NCBI GenBank assembly: GCA_035041965.1
Contig: JAPYMA010000316.1
Location: 62,001 to 126,000, forward strand
Direction of reading: 5' to 3'
Length of the DNA stretch: 64,000 nucleotides
Source: Anisakis pegreffii
Lineage: Eukaryota > Nematoda > Chromadorea > Rhabditida > Anisakidae
Shown here: in pieces, positions 35,472-46,225 of the stretch
How positions within the stretch are numbered: the first letter of the stretch is position 1
How the letters are laid out: each line of letters starts with the position of its first letter
Made by a program: the position numbers and the translations under genes
The notes under the pieces: model-generated
The model's input: the letters and a program-made list of their open reading frames with translations, nothing else
Databases searched by the model: none
Told to the model about the DNA's origin: nothing

Positions 35472-38400
35472 TCACTTGCACGTATAGCATCCCGTCAGCC
35501 AGTTTTTTAAATCCCTCCGTAAATTACTTGCGAATATTGCATATGTCAAACCTTTGCCACACTTCAATGCGGCTGATATCGACACAATCACTCTGAAGAT
35601 TGCGTTGTTTGTTCTGAAATTGCACTTATTATTGGACCGAAGTGTTTCCAAGATTTCAAAATACGAGAAGAGGAAATTTGATTCAGGAAAAGTTACAACA
35701 TCCGGAATATTGTTGTTTACAGGATAGGGTTCGACTTTGGAGATCGGTGCCGTGAGTCAGCGAAATTTGAGATTATCAAAAATAAATGAAAAACTGGTAG
35801 CTAGCTTACAAATGGGAAGTGTTGTAGAAAATCGTTGATATGATTAGAATACTACTGAATAAAATGAAATTCAGACACAATTTCCGGGCAAGTTGGGTAT
35901 CTCTTATCATGCTTGTCGGAGGCGATTGTGATAATGGAAGTGTATTATCTCCCTGAAAGATTCAGTATGTCGACCAATTATTTTAAGAAGGAAGTAGCCA
36001 TTCTAAACAGAAAAAATGAAATTTTTGAGGAAAACAGTCGTTCTCCTTGCCACAGATGTTCAGGAACTTACTCTTTGCTCGACAGATGATGTGTTTGCGT
36101 TAACTGGAGCTGAAATAATCAAATATTCATTCAAAATCATAGTCAATTTTTTGAAAAGAACTGACACATTGCCTAACGGACAGTTTGCCTAAAGACACAT
36201 TGCCTAACGGACAGTTTGCCTAAAGACACATTGCCTAACGGACAGTTTGCCTAAAGACACATTGCCTAATGGACAGTTTGCCTAAAGACACATTGCCTAA
36301 CGGACAGTTTGCCTAAAGACACATTGCCTAACGGACAGTTTGCCTAAAGACACATTGCCTAACGGACAGTTTGCCTAAAGACACATTGCCTAACGGACAG
36401 TTTGCCTAAAGACACATTGCCTAACGGACAGTTTGCCTAAAGACACATTGCCTAACGGACAGTTTGCCTAAAGACACATTGCCTAACGGACAGTTTGCCT
36501 AAAGACACATTGCCTAACGGACAGTTTGCCTAAAGACACATTGCCTAACGGACAGTTTGCCTAAAGACACATTGCCTAACGGACAGTTTGCCTAAAGACA
36601 CATTGCCTAACGGACAGTTTGCCTAAAGACACATTGCCTAACGGACAGTTTGCCTAAAGACACATTGCCTAACGGACAGTTTGCCTAAAGACACATTGCC
36701 TAACGGACAGTTTGCCTAAAGACACATTGCCTAACGGACAGTTTGCCTAAAGACACATTGCCTAACGGACAGTTTGCCTAAAGACACATTGCCTAACGGA
36801 CAGTTTGCCTAAAGACACATTGCCTAACGGACAGTTTGCCTAAAGACACATTGCCTAACGGACAGTTTGCCTAAAGACACATTGCCTACCGGACAGTTTG
36901 CCTAAAGACACATTGCCTAACGGACAGTTTGCCTAAAGACACATTGCCTACCGGACAGTTTGCCTAAAGACACATTGCCTAACGGACAGTTTGCCTAAAG
37001 ACACATTGCCTAACGGACAGTTTGCCTAAAGACACATTGCCTAACGGACAGTTTGCCTAAAGACACATTGCCTAACGGACAGTTTGCCTAAAGACACATT
37101 GCCTAACGGACAGTTTGCCTAAAGACACATTGCCTAACGGACAGTTTGCCTAAAGACACATTGCCTAACGGACAATTTGCCTAAAGACACATTGCCTAAC
37201 GGACAATTTGCCTAAAGACACATTGCCTAACGGACAGTTTGCCTAAAGACACATTGCCTAACGGACAGTTTTCCTAAAGACACATTGCCTAACGGACAGT
37301 TTGCCTAAAGACACATTGCCTAACGAACAGTTTGCCTAAAGACACATTGCCTAACGGACAAAAAACAGGAAGACTCTGCGGAATTGCGAAAAATGATTCA
37401 AAAAAAAACAAGATCACAATCTCCTATGAATGAAAATGAACTCACTCGTAGTTATAGCGATAGACGGTTGCACTTCAATACATTTTAGATTCTTTTCTCG
37501 ACACAATTTGAAAATTAACAGCGCATCTATGCAGAACATCGTCCCAATTGAGATAATCTGATACAAATTTAGATGTGTTTCAGCAAATCACATGCCAATA
37601 AGGGCAATAAATGTCACATCTTTGACAAATTCCAACGGAGAAACGAATACAAACGAAACTTGCCTGCAGAACAATATTGAAAGTGTTATAGAAGTGAGTT
37701 CCAGGCTTGCTGAAGTCGAATGACCAATAGAAACCGGGTACGTGGAATACGAAACCACAACACGGTGTGAACAAGGGTACGGTTATGGCCATACATATGA
37801 ACACTACTAGTGAAAGAGCGAATACTGCATGCTTCGCACGAATTTTTCGGTATCTGATAGGGAAGTACAATGCACTGAAATCATCAAGTTCTTTATAACT
37901 GCTGCTACCCCGAGTAGATCAGGTTTTAAGAGGACAAAGGGAAAGGCCTTTACTCAGAGACATTTCCAGCATCATGAAAGGATCCATCCATGAATTAAAA
38001 GGATAAATTCACCTGAAATGAACAAACGCCAGTAAGGGGAAGATGAACAGCTCAACGAACCATGTCATGCTATTCATCAACACCACGATTGCATTGTATG
38101 GTGAGCCTGAAATCCAGATTTCGTAAATTCGTATCACCGGATATTTAATATCTTCATATGGTTTTTGGAATTAGAGGTGTAGCAATGTTTTCTGATGGTT
38201 ACTGCATTAGCGATCACGGATTTTTCAGAATGATTAGAAAAACCCATTGAAACCGAGATTTACAAAAGCGTAAATCGAAATCGAATTGATCAAAATTTGT
38301 CACCGAAAATGATGCTTAAACCCCTCAGATGACGATCTTAAATATTCTCAAGAAACTTCGAAAAACCTCACCGAACAACGCATATCCAAGGAAATAACTT

Positions 38401-38570
38401 GGTATGTTGTAGAACAAATATGATGCCAGCGTTATGGAATCGCAGATCAAAATCGATGATATCAAAATGAATGGAATCGTTCGCAAGTATTTAGTGAAGA
38501 TGACCGCCGAACAGATAACATTCAGCACTAATATAGCTAACGATAGCATGATCTTGATAATTAGCATCAT
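35472..38570 (-). CDS. nematode serpentine 7TM chemoreceptor, copy 3
   Basis: Seven minus-strand exons, 38570-38372, 38106-38013, 37874-37664, 37557-37446, 36109-36072, 35952-35810 and 35613-35472, join in frame to 939 nt (312 aa). The layout and motifs are those of copy 1: TM1-TM2 in exon 1, ALYFPIRYRKI after TM3, GFYWSFDF, DALLIFK and the LRRDLKNW tail. Exon 1 is two codons shorter, with TKYLRTIPF in the first intracellular loop. Exons 1 and 2 have diverged from copies 1 and 2, exon 3 is almost identical in all three, and exons 4-6 are closest to copy 2. The intron after exon 3 again starts with GC. The 1.34-kb intron 4 is mostly 31-bp satellite. No disabling change is visible. Confidence 0.75.
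36163..37361. repeat. 31-bp satellite, about 38.7 copies, in intron 4 of receptor copy 3
   Basis: This is the same unit as at 28096-28549, at the same intron position, with identical sequence on both sides. Variants include ACCGG units near 36890 and 36950, and GACAATTT units near 37170-37210. The array is almost three times longer than in copy 2. Confidence 0.95.
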
Positions 38571-40144
38571 ATTGACCGTGATCCACTAGTTTAAATTTAT
38601 AGCTTTAATTAATCCGTCTGAAGTTATTGAACGAATGAAAAACGGTAATTTGTTGAATTATTATGCGTGGAAGCGATCAAATTTCTCGGCAGCTACGAAG
38701 AGTGTCTTCCATCGCACTCACAATGAACGTTCATGCAAACGCGAGCCAAACATAAGTTTTGCAGTGCACATTCATGGCTTATATCTGTTAATGTGGGCGA
38801 AAACGTTGTGTATTGTAAAAATTGAAACATTCATGAAGGTATAGACTACAATCTCTTCATTCTCAGAAAATTGTTCATAGAACACTAGCATAATCATGGG
38901 TGTCTACTCTATCAACGATAAAAATGATAATAATATAGTGGCAATCATTCACGACAGCTCTCGATTCACATGTGTTTTTCGATAGAACGAAACTGAATTT
39001 TTTCAACCTTTGCGTGCATTATAGTCTTTGTATGTATTCACTCGTTCCGATTGAATGCTATTCTTCAGCCAAGATTCCCACTTTATTCATTACTCATAAT
39101 TGTGGGAATGCATTTTCAAATATTCTCGTGCTTTCATTTGACCAAATCAAGTATTCTCGCTTTCGTCAATCCATTAGAAGAGGCGTTCGAACAATAAACT
39201 ATGCCTTAGTCATCAGGATTCTGCAAGTGAACTATTGTTAAAAATGCGAGAAATTACCAAGCTGACGTTAGCAAAAAAAAGAGGGCAAAACAAAAGAGCA
39301 CATTCCCACGTATATTTCCGCTCATCTTAAATAAAAAACGACTCGAAGAAACAAAATTGCTATAACTAGGAATTCCCACCAAAAAATATTGGTAAATTCA
39401 CCAACACTAAATAATCACATACTGAGAATATCAAACAATATATAAGTACACCTGTCCATGTGTACTGTAATCATCAATAGATTCGTACCGATAATTCATT
39501 AATGAAGTCACGCTTAAAACGTGATTTACAACCATTTAAAGCGAACTAATCTAATTCTGATAATTACATTCACCTTTACGTGTGCTCTTTTCTTTGACGT
39601 CAACTGTCACCAACTGAAAATAACTCATAGTCAATGAAACAATTAGATGTATGAAATATGAAAGACTTTAATATCAAGAGTTGGTGATATTCACCGATAA
39701 GTGGATTTGAGTGTGTACGATAAGCCATTACGTCTAAAGAAAATAAAAATTGATGGATGGAAATTCTCTGCACATTAGTTGCACGTCACGGAGATATTTG
39801 ATGATTTGCGTCGTTGGCGAGACTTACACTGAAACGTAAAAATACGCCGAGAGATTGGATAGAGGCGATGAAAATAGATAATTATTATTATCAGTTTTAT
39901 GATCATGGTTACTATTATTATTTCAGTTCTTTCATCGTAGTTTTGTAGAAATACGACCAAATTTTGCGGCCAAATCGTGTTTTCAATTATCACAATTATG
40001 CTCACGCAAAATGTAGATCTGAAAAAAATTTTTACATTTATCAAATGCCTCAAAATTAATCAGGCAGCTAACAGAATTCTGCAAACATGTCAACATTTTA
40101 AACACACAGAAATTTTCCTATAAGTGAACGAAGAAATAAGATTG
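38571..40144. other. 5' flank of receptor copy 3 and an inverted-repeat arm
   Basis: About 39085-39190 matches the 5' flank of the other receptor units. About 39950-40150 matches the reverse complement of 34750-34990 imperfectly. No gene is supported. Confidence 0.45.
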
Positions 40145-40155
40145 AAAAATAAGAA

Positions 40156-40284
40156 AACACCTGGATTACCTGGATCGGCTAGGCTATCAAACGTTTATAA
40201 CGTTGCTGGCCACAATGCTCGCGTTTCCGTGCGCATTGTTTTAGCCTGAATTTACGCCACCCCGCTGGCTAGACGAGCAGACTA
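40156..40284 (-). mobile_element. 129-bp internally deleted RTE derivative
   Basis: Read on the minus strand it starts with the 5' UTR of the RTE (CTAGCCAGCGGGGTGGCGT, then CTAAAACAATGCG). It jumps directly to the 3' end (CATTGTGGCCAGCAACGTT, TTTGATAGCC) and closes with AATCCAGGT. The whole ORF is missing. An 11-bp direct repeat, GAAAAATAAGA, flanks it at 40145-40155 and 40285-40295, showing it inserted as a short unit. It is non-autonomous and presumably mobilised by the full element. Confidence 0.85.
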
Positions 40285-40434
40285 GAAAAATAAGAGAATA
40301 TCTAAGAAAAAGTTTTTTTGGAAACATTAAGAGCAACAATACCATCATCAGCTTTGAAAGAAGAGACCGATTAAAAATTAATGTAGATATTTAAATCCTT
40401 CTTCACTGCTTACCCAGTCACACCAGCAAATACA

Positions 40435-40945
40435 CTCGTATGCGCATTTTTCTTCGACGTCAGCTGTCATCAACTGAGACTAATTGAGTAATTTTTTGTA
40501 CTCTAATGTGAAAGGTCAACAGATTTAATCTGGCTAGCGCGTGATAAGTTTGAATAAAATTGTGCCTCAAAAGAGCACTTTCATAATGTCATTCCAACAC
40601 CTTCAGAGCCATCATCTCATACACTATCAATACATCCACACATCGAAAAGTTTGCAAACTAAAACTGAACTATAGTAATGAGGAATAACGATAATGGCGA
40701 TGAAATTCACACGTTGATCTCGCAAAATGATCTTATGATTCTTATTGGCGGATATAATTCCAGAACAAATTGCAGTACTCATAGCCAACGATGGGAAATT
40801 TTTACAAAGAGGTATTCTTTGTTTCCGGCTCATGCTTGTTAGCATGAGTCGCTTATTACTCTTGCTTACATTTTCTCATGTGCTTGTGAGTCTTCTATCA
40901 ATGCTCGTAACAATAAAAATAATCATATCAACAATAGATCATATA
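40435..40945 (-). repeat. arm of the long inverted repeat (partner 25440-25960)
   Basis: This is nearly the exact reverse complement of 25440-25960. Together the arms bracket about 14.5 kb holding receptor copies 2 and 3 and the RTE. Confidence 0.8.
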
Positions 40946-41569
40946 TGCACGTAGACGCATAATGAAACCATTATGTCAGCTGAATTACAAAGAGGAACGT
41001 ACAACTCAATTTAAAAGGTTTCGAAACATAATGAGTACACATAAACTATGAATTTTAGCTAGAACTGAAGAACGTTTTGATTTGGAGCAGAAGGGATGCT
41101 TTTTTCCATGCATTCTTAGATTATCTCACTTCAAAGGTTTTCAAAGATTCATTATCTTCTTCCAAAATATTCCTCAATTGGACTGCTGACGAGTCTTGTG
41201 GCCATGATCATTACCTCCGAATAATTGTGGAAATCGTTGATTTGCTCATAAATTTCGTTCGGCACGTCAGAAAATCAGATCGTCGCAGCTAAGAATTGAG
41301 CACTGCGATGACCTGAAAATGACAACCTCCAAAACGTTGGTGTCCACCACTTTATTGCATTCCATGTCAATTCTGATTCTCTTTAGGTGTGCTCGTATCA
41401 CTCTCATACATCAAAAGTGTTCTCTTAACGGTATTTCTCTTCACCGAGTATAAAGTTAAACTCACATTCTCTGCATGTGCTTCAGATACAAGCAATATGT
41501 GAGTTACAAGCAAATCTGAACAGATTAAAGGTTGAGTATAATACCATAATGCTCACATGGCTGTCTATT
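40946..41569. other. intergenic, no supported gene
   Basis: A short inverted similarity to the 25330-25370 region is present near 41005-41035. A 71-codon plus-strand frame (41077-41292) and an opposing 46-codon frame overlap each other and have no family signature. Confidence 0.4.
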
Positions 41570-42166
41570 GATGATCAACAGTACTTTAAATGGATACTGA
41601 TGATCAACAGTACTTTAAATGGATACTGATGATCAACAGTACTTTAAATGGATACTGATGATCAACAGTACTTTAAATGGATACTGATGATCAACAGTAC
41701 TTTAAATGGATACTGATGATCAACAGTACTTTAAATGGATACTGATGATCAACAGTACTTTAAATGGATACTGATGATCAACAGTACTTTAAATGGATAC
41801 TGATGATCAACAGTACTTTAAATGGATACTGATGATCAACAGTACTTTAAATGGATACTGATGATCAACAGTACTTTAAATGGATACTGATGATCAACAG
41901 TACTTTAAATGGATACTGATGATCAACAGTACTTTAAATGGATACTGATGATCAACAGTACTTTAAATGGATACTGATGATCAACAGTACTTTAAATGGA
42001 TACTGATGATCAACAGTACTTTAAATGGATACTGATGATCAACAGTACTTTAAATGGATACTGATGATCAACAGTACTTTAAATGGATACTGATGATCAA
42101 CAGTACTTTAAATGGATACTGATGATCAACAGTACTTTAAATGGATACTGATGATCAACAGTACTT
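41570..42166. repeat. 29-bp satellite, about 20.6 perfect copies
   Basis: The unit is GATGATCAACAGTAC followed by TTTAAATGGATACT. All copies appear identical, which implies very recent expansion. Each unit contains the palindrome TGATCA and TTTAAA. There is no relation to the 31-bp satellite. Confidence 0.97.
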
Positions 42167-43921
42167 AAAAAAGTAACGAACTCCAAATAGATTATGAATA
42201 GATGACAGGTTAAGATTTTTCTTCGAATCAAATAATATTTTCTTCGACTCACTGGCAATCCCAGCAAGAGCAGTAATAATTATGTTTGTAATAATGTAAC
42301 AAAATTAAGATGGCGATAAATTAAAATGAACATTATTGGATGTCGTGATTCGACGGTTACAATTCATACAAACAATCAATGAACAATAAGAAATATGCGT
42401 GACATTTATCCGTGTCAATGTCCTCAATTTATGACTGTTATTAAGTAAAGAATATAAGGCATCTAACAACTTTGTAAATCTTATTAACAATAATAAGTAA
42501 TAAAATTCTCCTCGAATCAGTGACAATCCCAGCAACAGAAATAATAATCTTTCATAGGTTTCACAATAAGTTGACAATACAACATTGTAACTGAATGGTG
42601 CCGTAGATCGTATCAAATTGATTTGATCTGCTCGTGATTTCAGGCTTTTTTTGTGTTTTCAGGCTTCTACTTCAGGCTTTTTGTGTGTCTGTTGGTGAAT
42701 TCAGACTTTTGTGTGTTTAAATTCATAAAGAGACAAGGACAGTTCATAATGGGATAAGACTTCCTTTATCCTTCGCAATTGCATTGCGAAAGTTTTGTTT
42801 GTGTGATATTTGCTAACGGGTAATATCAATTCGAATCAGAAGTCACAACGATATGCCACATACACTTCTTTCATCATCATTTCCTTTATTAGAGATTAGA
42901 CTCCTTTATATGATTCATTATTTTCTACTTGATCTCGCCACTCACTAGTCGCATCAGATACCCTCCAACTCCACCAATTTTCGGGGATTTCCCCGGTTTC
43001 AAGGGAAACCTGGGAGTTCTCCGAAAATTTTCAGTGAATGCCGACGATTCCGGAGAAGCCGGGGACGGGGAGAACCGGGACGAAATTTTCGAGACGGGTA
43101 CCGCGAAAATGTCGTCGGCTTAAAACGAGTCAGGACGGGACCGTGTCCCCGAAATTTCCCGATCTCCGCATCACACTATTTGATAGTACCAAGGGATTTG
43201 GTTTATGACAATATGTCTCTCCAATATCTCTGTGACCGATGCACACAAACACCTCAAGCAGTTCATTTCACTGCCGCAATAGATGCCTTTCAGCTTTCAT
43301 AATACCCACGTATTCTTTGCGCATTGCATGCCATCTTTCATGTCAAGAATGGTCGCCATCAAACGTTTTGAGTGTTTACAGTCCATTGTGCAATTATAAA
43401 GGCAATTTCGTTTTGTTTTGTACCAAGAATCATAATATCATAAACAAAATAATGATGAGAATAATAGTAATGTTATCAAAAAATGATAAATAATAATGTT
43501 ATCCTTATTACTCTAATCATTATTATTAATATTATCATTAGTACTGTTATTGCTATTATCATTGTATTAATAAACGAGTTCAGGGTGGAGGGGACGGAAA
43601 GAATGCTTATACGATGTTAATGCGATCCGATGATTGTTGACATTCAAATGGTACGCATCACTAAACATTTATTCTCAAATCCAAAATTCAGTCTTCTGCA
43701 CGAAGAAATAAGATCATCTCATGATTATCCCCACAACGAAACATCAAAACGTTCACATGAACCAAATAAGACATCATTTGATAAATTATTTAATGGGATA
43801 ATCATTCAAAAGTTTCTAACTGAAAACACATCAAAGAACACAATACGTAAATAATCAATGAACAATAAGAAATATTATGAATGACATTTAACGGTGTCAT
43901 TTTCATGATTTATGACTGTTA
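42167..43921. other. intergenic with dispersed duplications
   Basis: About 42375-42615 is repeated in degraded form at about 43855-44030 (AATGAACAATAAGAAATAT, TATGACTGTTATTA, GACGATACAACATTG-like words). The second copy overlaps the last exon of the ground-like gene, so the first may be a fragment of that gene's 3' end. A GC-rich block at 42950-43175 (CGGGGATTTCCCCGG) looks like a transposable-element remnant. An AAT-rich run lies at 43435-43575. Confidence 0.45.
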
Positions 43922-45671
43922 TTAGGAGTGGAATATAAGGCATGTGACACCTTTGAAGGTTGATTCACAGTATGTTGACGATACAACATTGTAGCTGAGT
44001 GGTGACGTAGAGCATATCAGATTGATCTGATCTCGAGCCGTACCCGTCTCAAAGAATGCCTTGTAGATTTTACTTCTGGACACTCCGGCGTTGCCTTCCA
44101 CAATATTCTAAAACAAACAACACATAGAAGTGCAAGCACTCTCATTAATTTGTTATCAATCCTTTTTCATGCCAAAATTTTTACTTTAGCTGAAAAGTCT
44201 ACAAAACTAAAATTCTAACGAGTGCGAGAAGTTTGTTTTGTAGAGTTCTCAAGATGGAATGGATAACCACTCGGAGATAGGAGAATTCGAAAAATACTTT
44301 TGATCTAATTAAATTTTCGAACCGCACACTCAACCAGTCTAATTCAATTTGGGAAAGAATTAACAGCTTGATCGTTTCATCGTCATAATTCATTTACATG
44401 GCTGCTAAACTCGCAACTGCGTTTCGACTTACAATTAGTAAATTTGCTTCCCGTTGTATGAAATGTCCAACTCCTAGAGAAATTAGCTCACCTCATCGAT
44501 GATTCTCCTCAGATCACCTCGATTGCACACGTCATCTGATGGATAGAGTTGTCTTGAGAAACGCCTAGGCTCTGATTTACTAGTGCTGCGGTGGTGATGA
44601 GATCTGCCAGAATCTTCCGCTTCATCTTTTACACTGTGAGGTGCGACGGTAACTTCAAATTTTCATCAATAATATTCTCTAATGTAAATTTTTTTGAAAC
44701 TGAATACTATAATACTAAATAAACACTAATAGTAAATAAACAATAATATTCTATAAATGAAATAAATTCCATCAATATTCTCTAAATTCATTAATATTCT
44801 CTGAAACTTCACGAATTTCTTATTGTAGATCGTTTTAAGGAAGTGTAGCATATGTTTATCTCATGAGAAAATCCTTCGGTGGTTCCAAAAAACAACGCAT
44901 TAAATTTTTTCTGTTACCATATCTGATATTCTCAGCAAATTATTTGATATTGTTATTGTTGACTAAGAAGCACAGCTCTTCACTAATGAGTCTTCCATTT
45001 ACTAAAACGAAACTGAGGCGCCACTCAGCTCGAATGGTATCTATTGTTTTTGAGAATTGAGCGAACGCAACAAAAAAAACGATCACATTAATGTGGTCGA
45101 TCACAAGCCACCTTAATGATTGTTCTCAAAGAGTGCAACACCGACTTACTTTGTTTGTATCTATGCAAGTCCTAAGAGGCTGTGAAGTTCAATCATGATG
45201 AGCAATTAAACATTTTAATGAGGTTATCATATTAAATGCTAAGTACATGCAAAATGCTACATTTTTTTTGATTTTTAATATTCTAAATATTTTCTAATGA
45301 AAATATTTTTTTCTCGCGAAAACATTTTGTAACTGTTCCACTGCTGAATGTTACAATCATGAAGGGATGAGATTATGAAGAGCTGTTCGAACGTACTGAA
45401 AAGGATTCGGACTATTATCGTTTTAATCCCGGAACCCTGACTGACCTACCGATAAATCTATTACAAGTCAGTTTTCTAAAAGAACATGATCAGTCTGAGA
45501 GAATCGAAGTTTGAGTTATTACTGTTCTCTATCAGACTGATATGCCAGCAAATATGATCCATTAAATGAACACGTACATGGGCATGGTTCATCTTCGAAG
45601 CACGGCTCTCCAGCCATACAAAATCCCAAAAACACAGAAGTGCCTATCAGAATTGCTGCGAGCACTTGCAT
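43922..45671 (-). CDS. ground-like domain secreted protein (grl family)
   Basis: Two 3' exons are well supported: 44633-44492 and 44107-43922 (phase 0 junction, GAG|GTGAGC donor, TTGTTTTAG acceptor). They encode DDVCNRGDLRRIIDENIV, then FETGTARDQINLICSTSPLSYN, TYCESTFKGVTCLIFHS and a stop. The four cysteines in CN, ICS, YCE and VTC spacing are the signature of the nematode ground-like domain, found in hedgehog-related secreted proteins. A signal-peptide exon lies upstream at 45671-45574 (MQVLAAILIGTSVFLGFC, then a CFEDEPCPC Cys cluster). It joins with correct phase to give 141 aa. That join uses a weak AC|GTGTTC donor, so an extra exon in the 860-bp intron is possible. Such proteins are secreted by epidermal and glial-type cells and may bind lipids or apical matrix. 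Confidence 0.7.
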
Positions 45672-45912
45672 TCTGATTATTTTACTGACCAAAATTTCTT
45701 GTTTCACCAATGAAACAATCTGAAATGATATTATTTCCATGATAGAATTCTTGTTTGAAACTCAACATTCTATAAGAAGAAAGTGCAATTCCGTAGCAGA
45801 ATCCATCGAAATTGCATTCCCGTTCTTGCGCGATCACATTCTACTACAATATCAGTGTGTGATTGCTTCGATAACATTCAAATATGATGTATCACAAGTC
45901 ATCAACAGTTAG

Positions 45913-46225
45913 TCTGCCTAAAGACATTTTGCCTAAAGACGTATTGCCTAACGGACAGTTTGCCTAGGAACAGTTTGCCTAACGGACAGTTTGCCTAGGA
46001 ACAGTTTGCCTAACGGACAGTTTGCCTAAGGAACAGTTTGCCTAACGGACAGTTTGCCTAAGGAACAGTTTGCCTAAGGAACAGTTTGCCTAAGGAACAG
46101 GTTGCCTATTAGGCGAAATATCCATTAAAAGGCCGTAAGTTAGGCAAACTGTCCATTAGGCAAATTGTCCGTTAGGCAATATGTTTTTAGGCAAACTATC
46201 GTTAGGCTAAATGTCTTTAGACAGA
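45913..46225. mobile_element. inverted-repeat element built of TTGCCTAA repeats
   Basis: The ends TCTGCCTAAAGACATTT and its near-complement ATGTCTTTAGACAGA form terminal inverted repeats. Inside, direct TTGCCTAACGGACAG and TTGCCTAGGAACAG units fill the left two thirds, and the same motif runs in reverse orientation (TTAGGCAAACTGTCC) on the right, so the element can fold into a long hairpin. The motif is the same as that of the 31-bp intronic satellite. There is no coding capacity and no clear target duplication. Confidence 0.75.

Noticed and set aside
28096..37361. CRISPR-like arrays of short regular repeats
   Set aside because: The repeats are contiguous with no unique spacers and lie in introns of a eukaryotic gene. 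They are satellite arrays.
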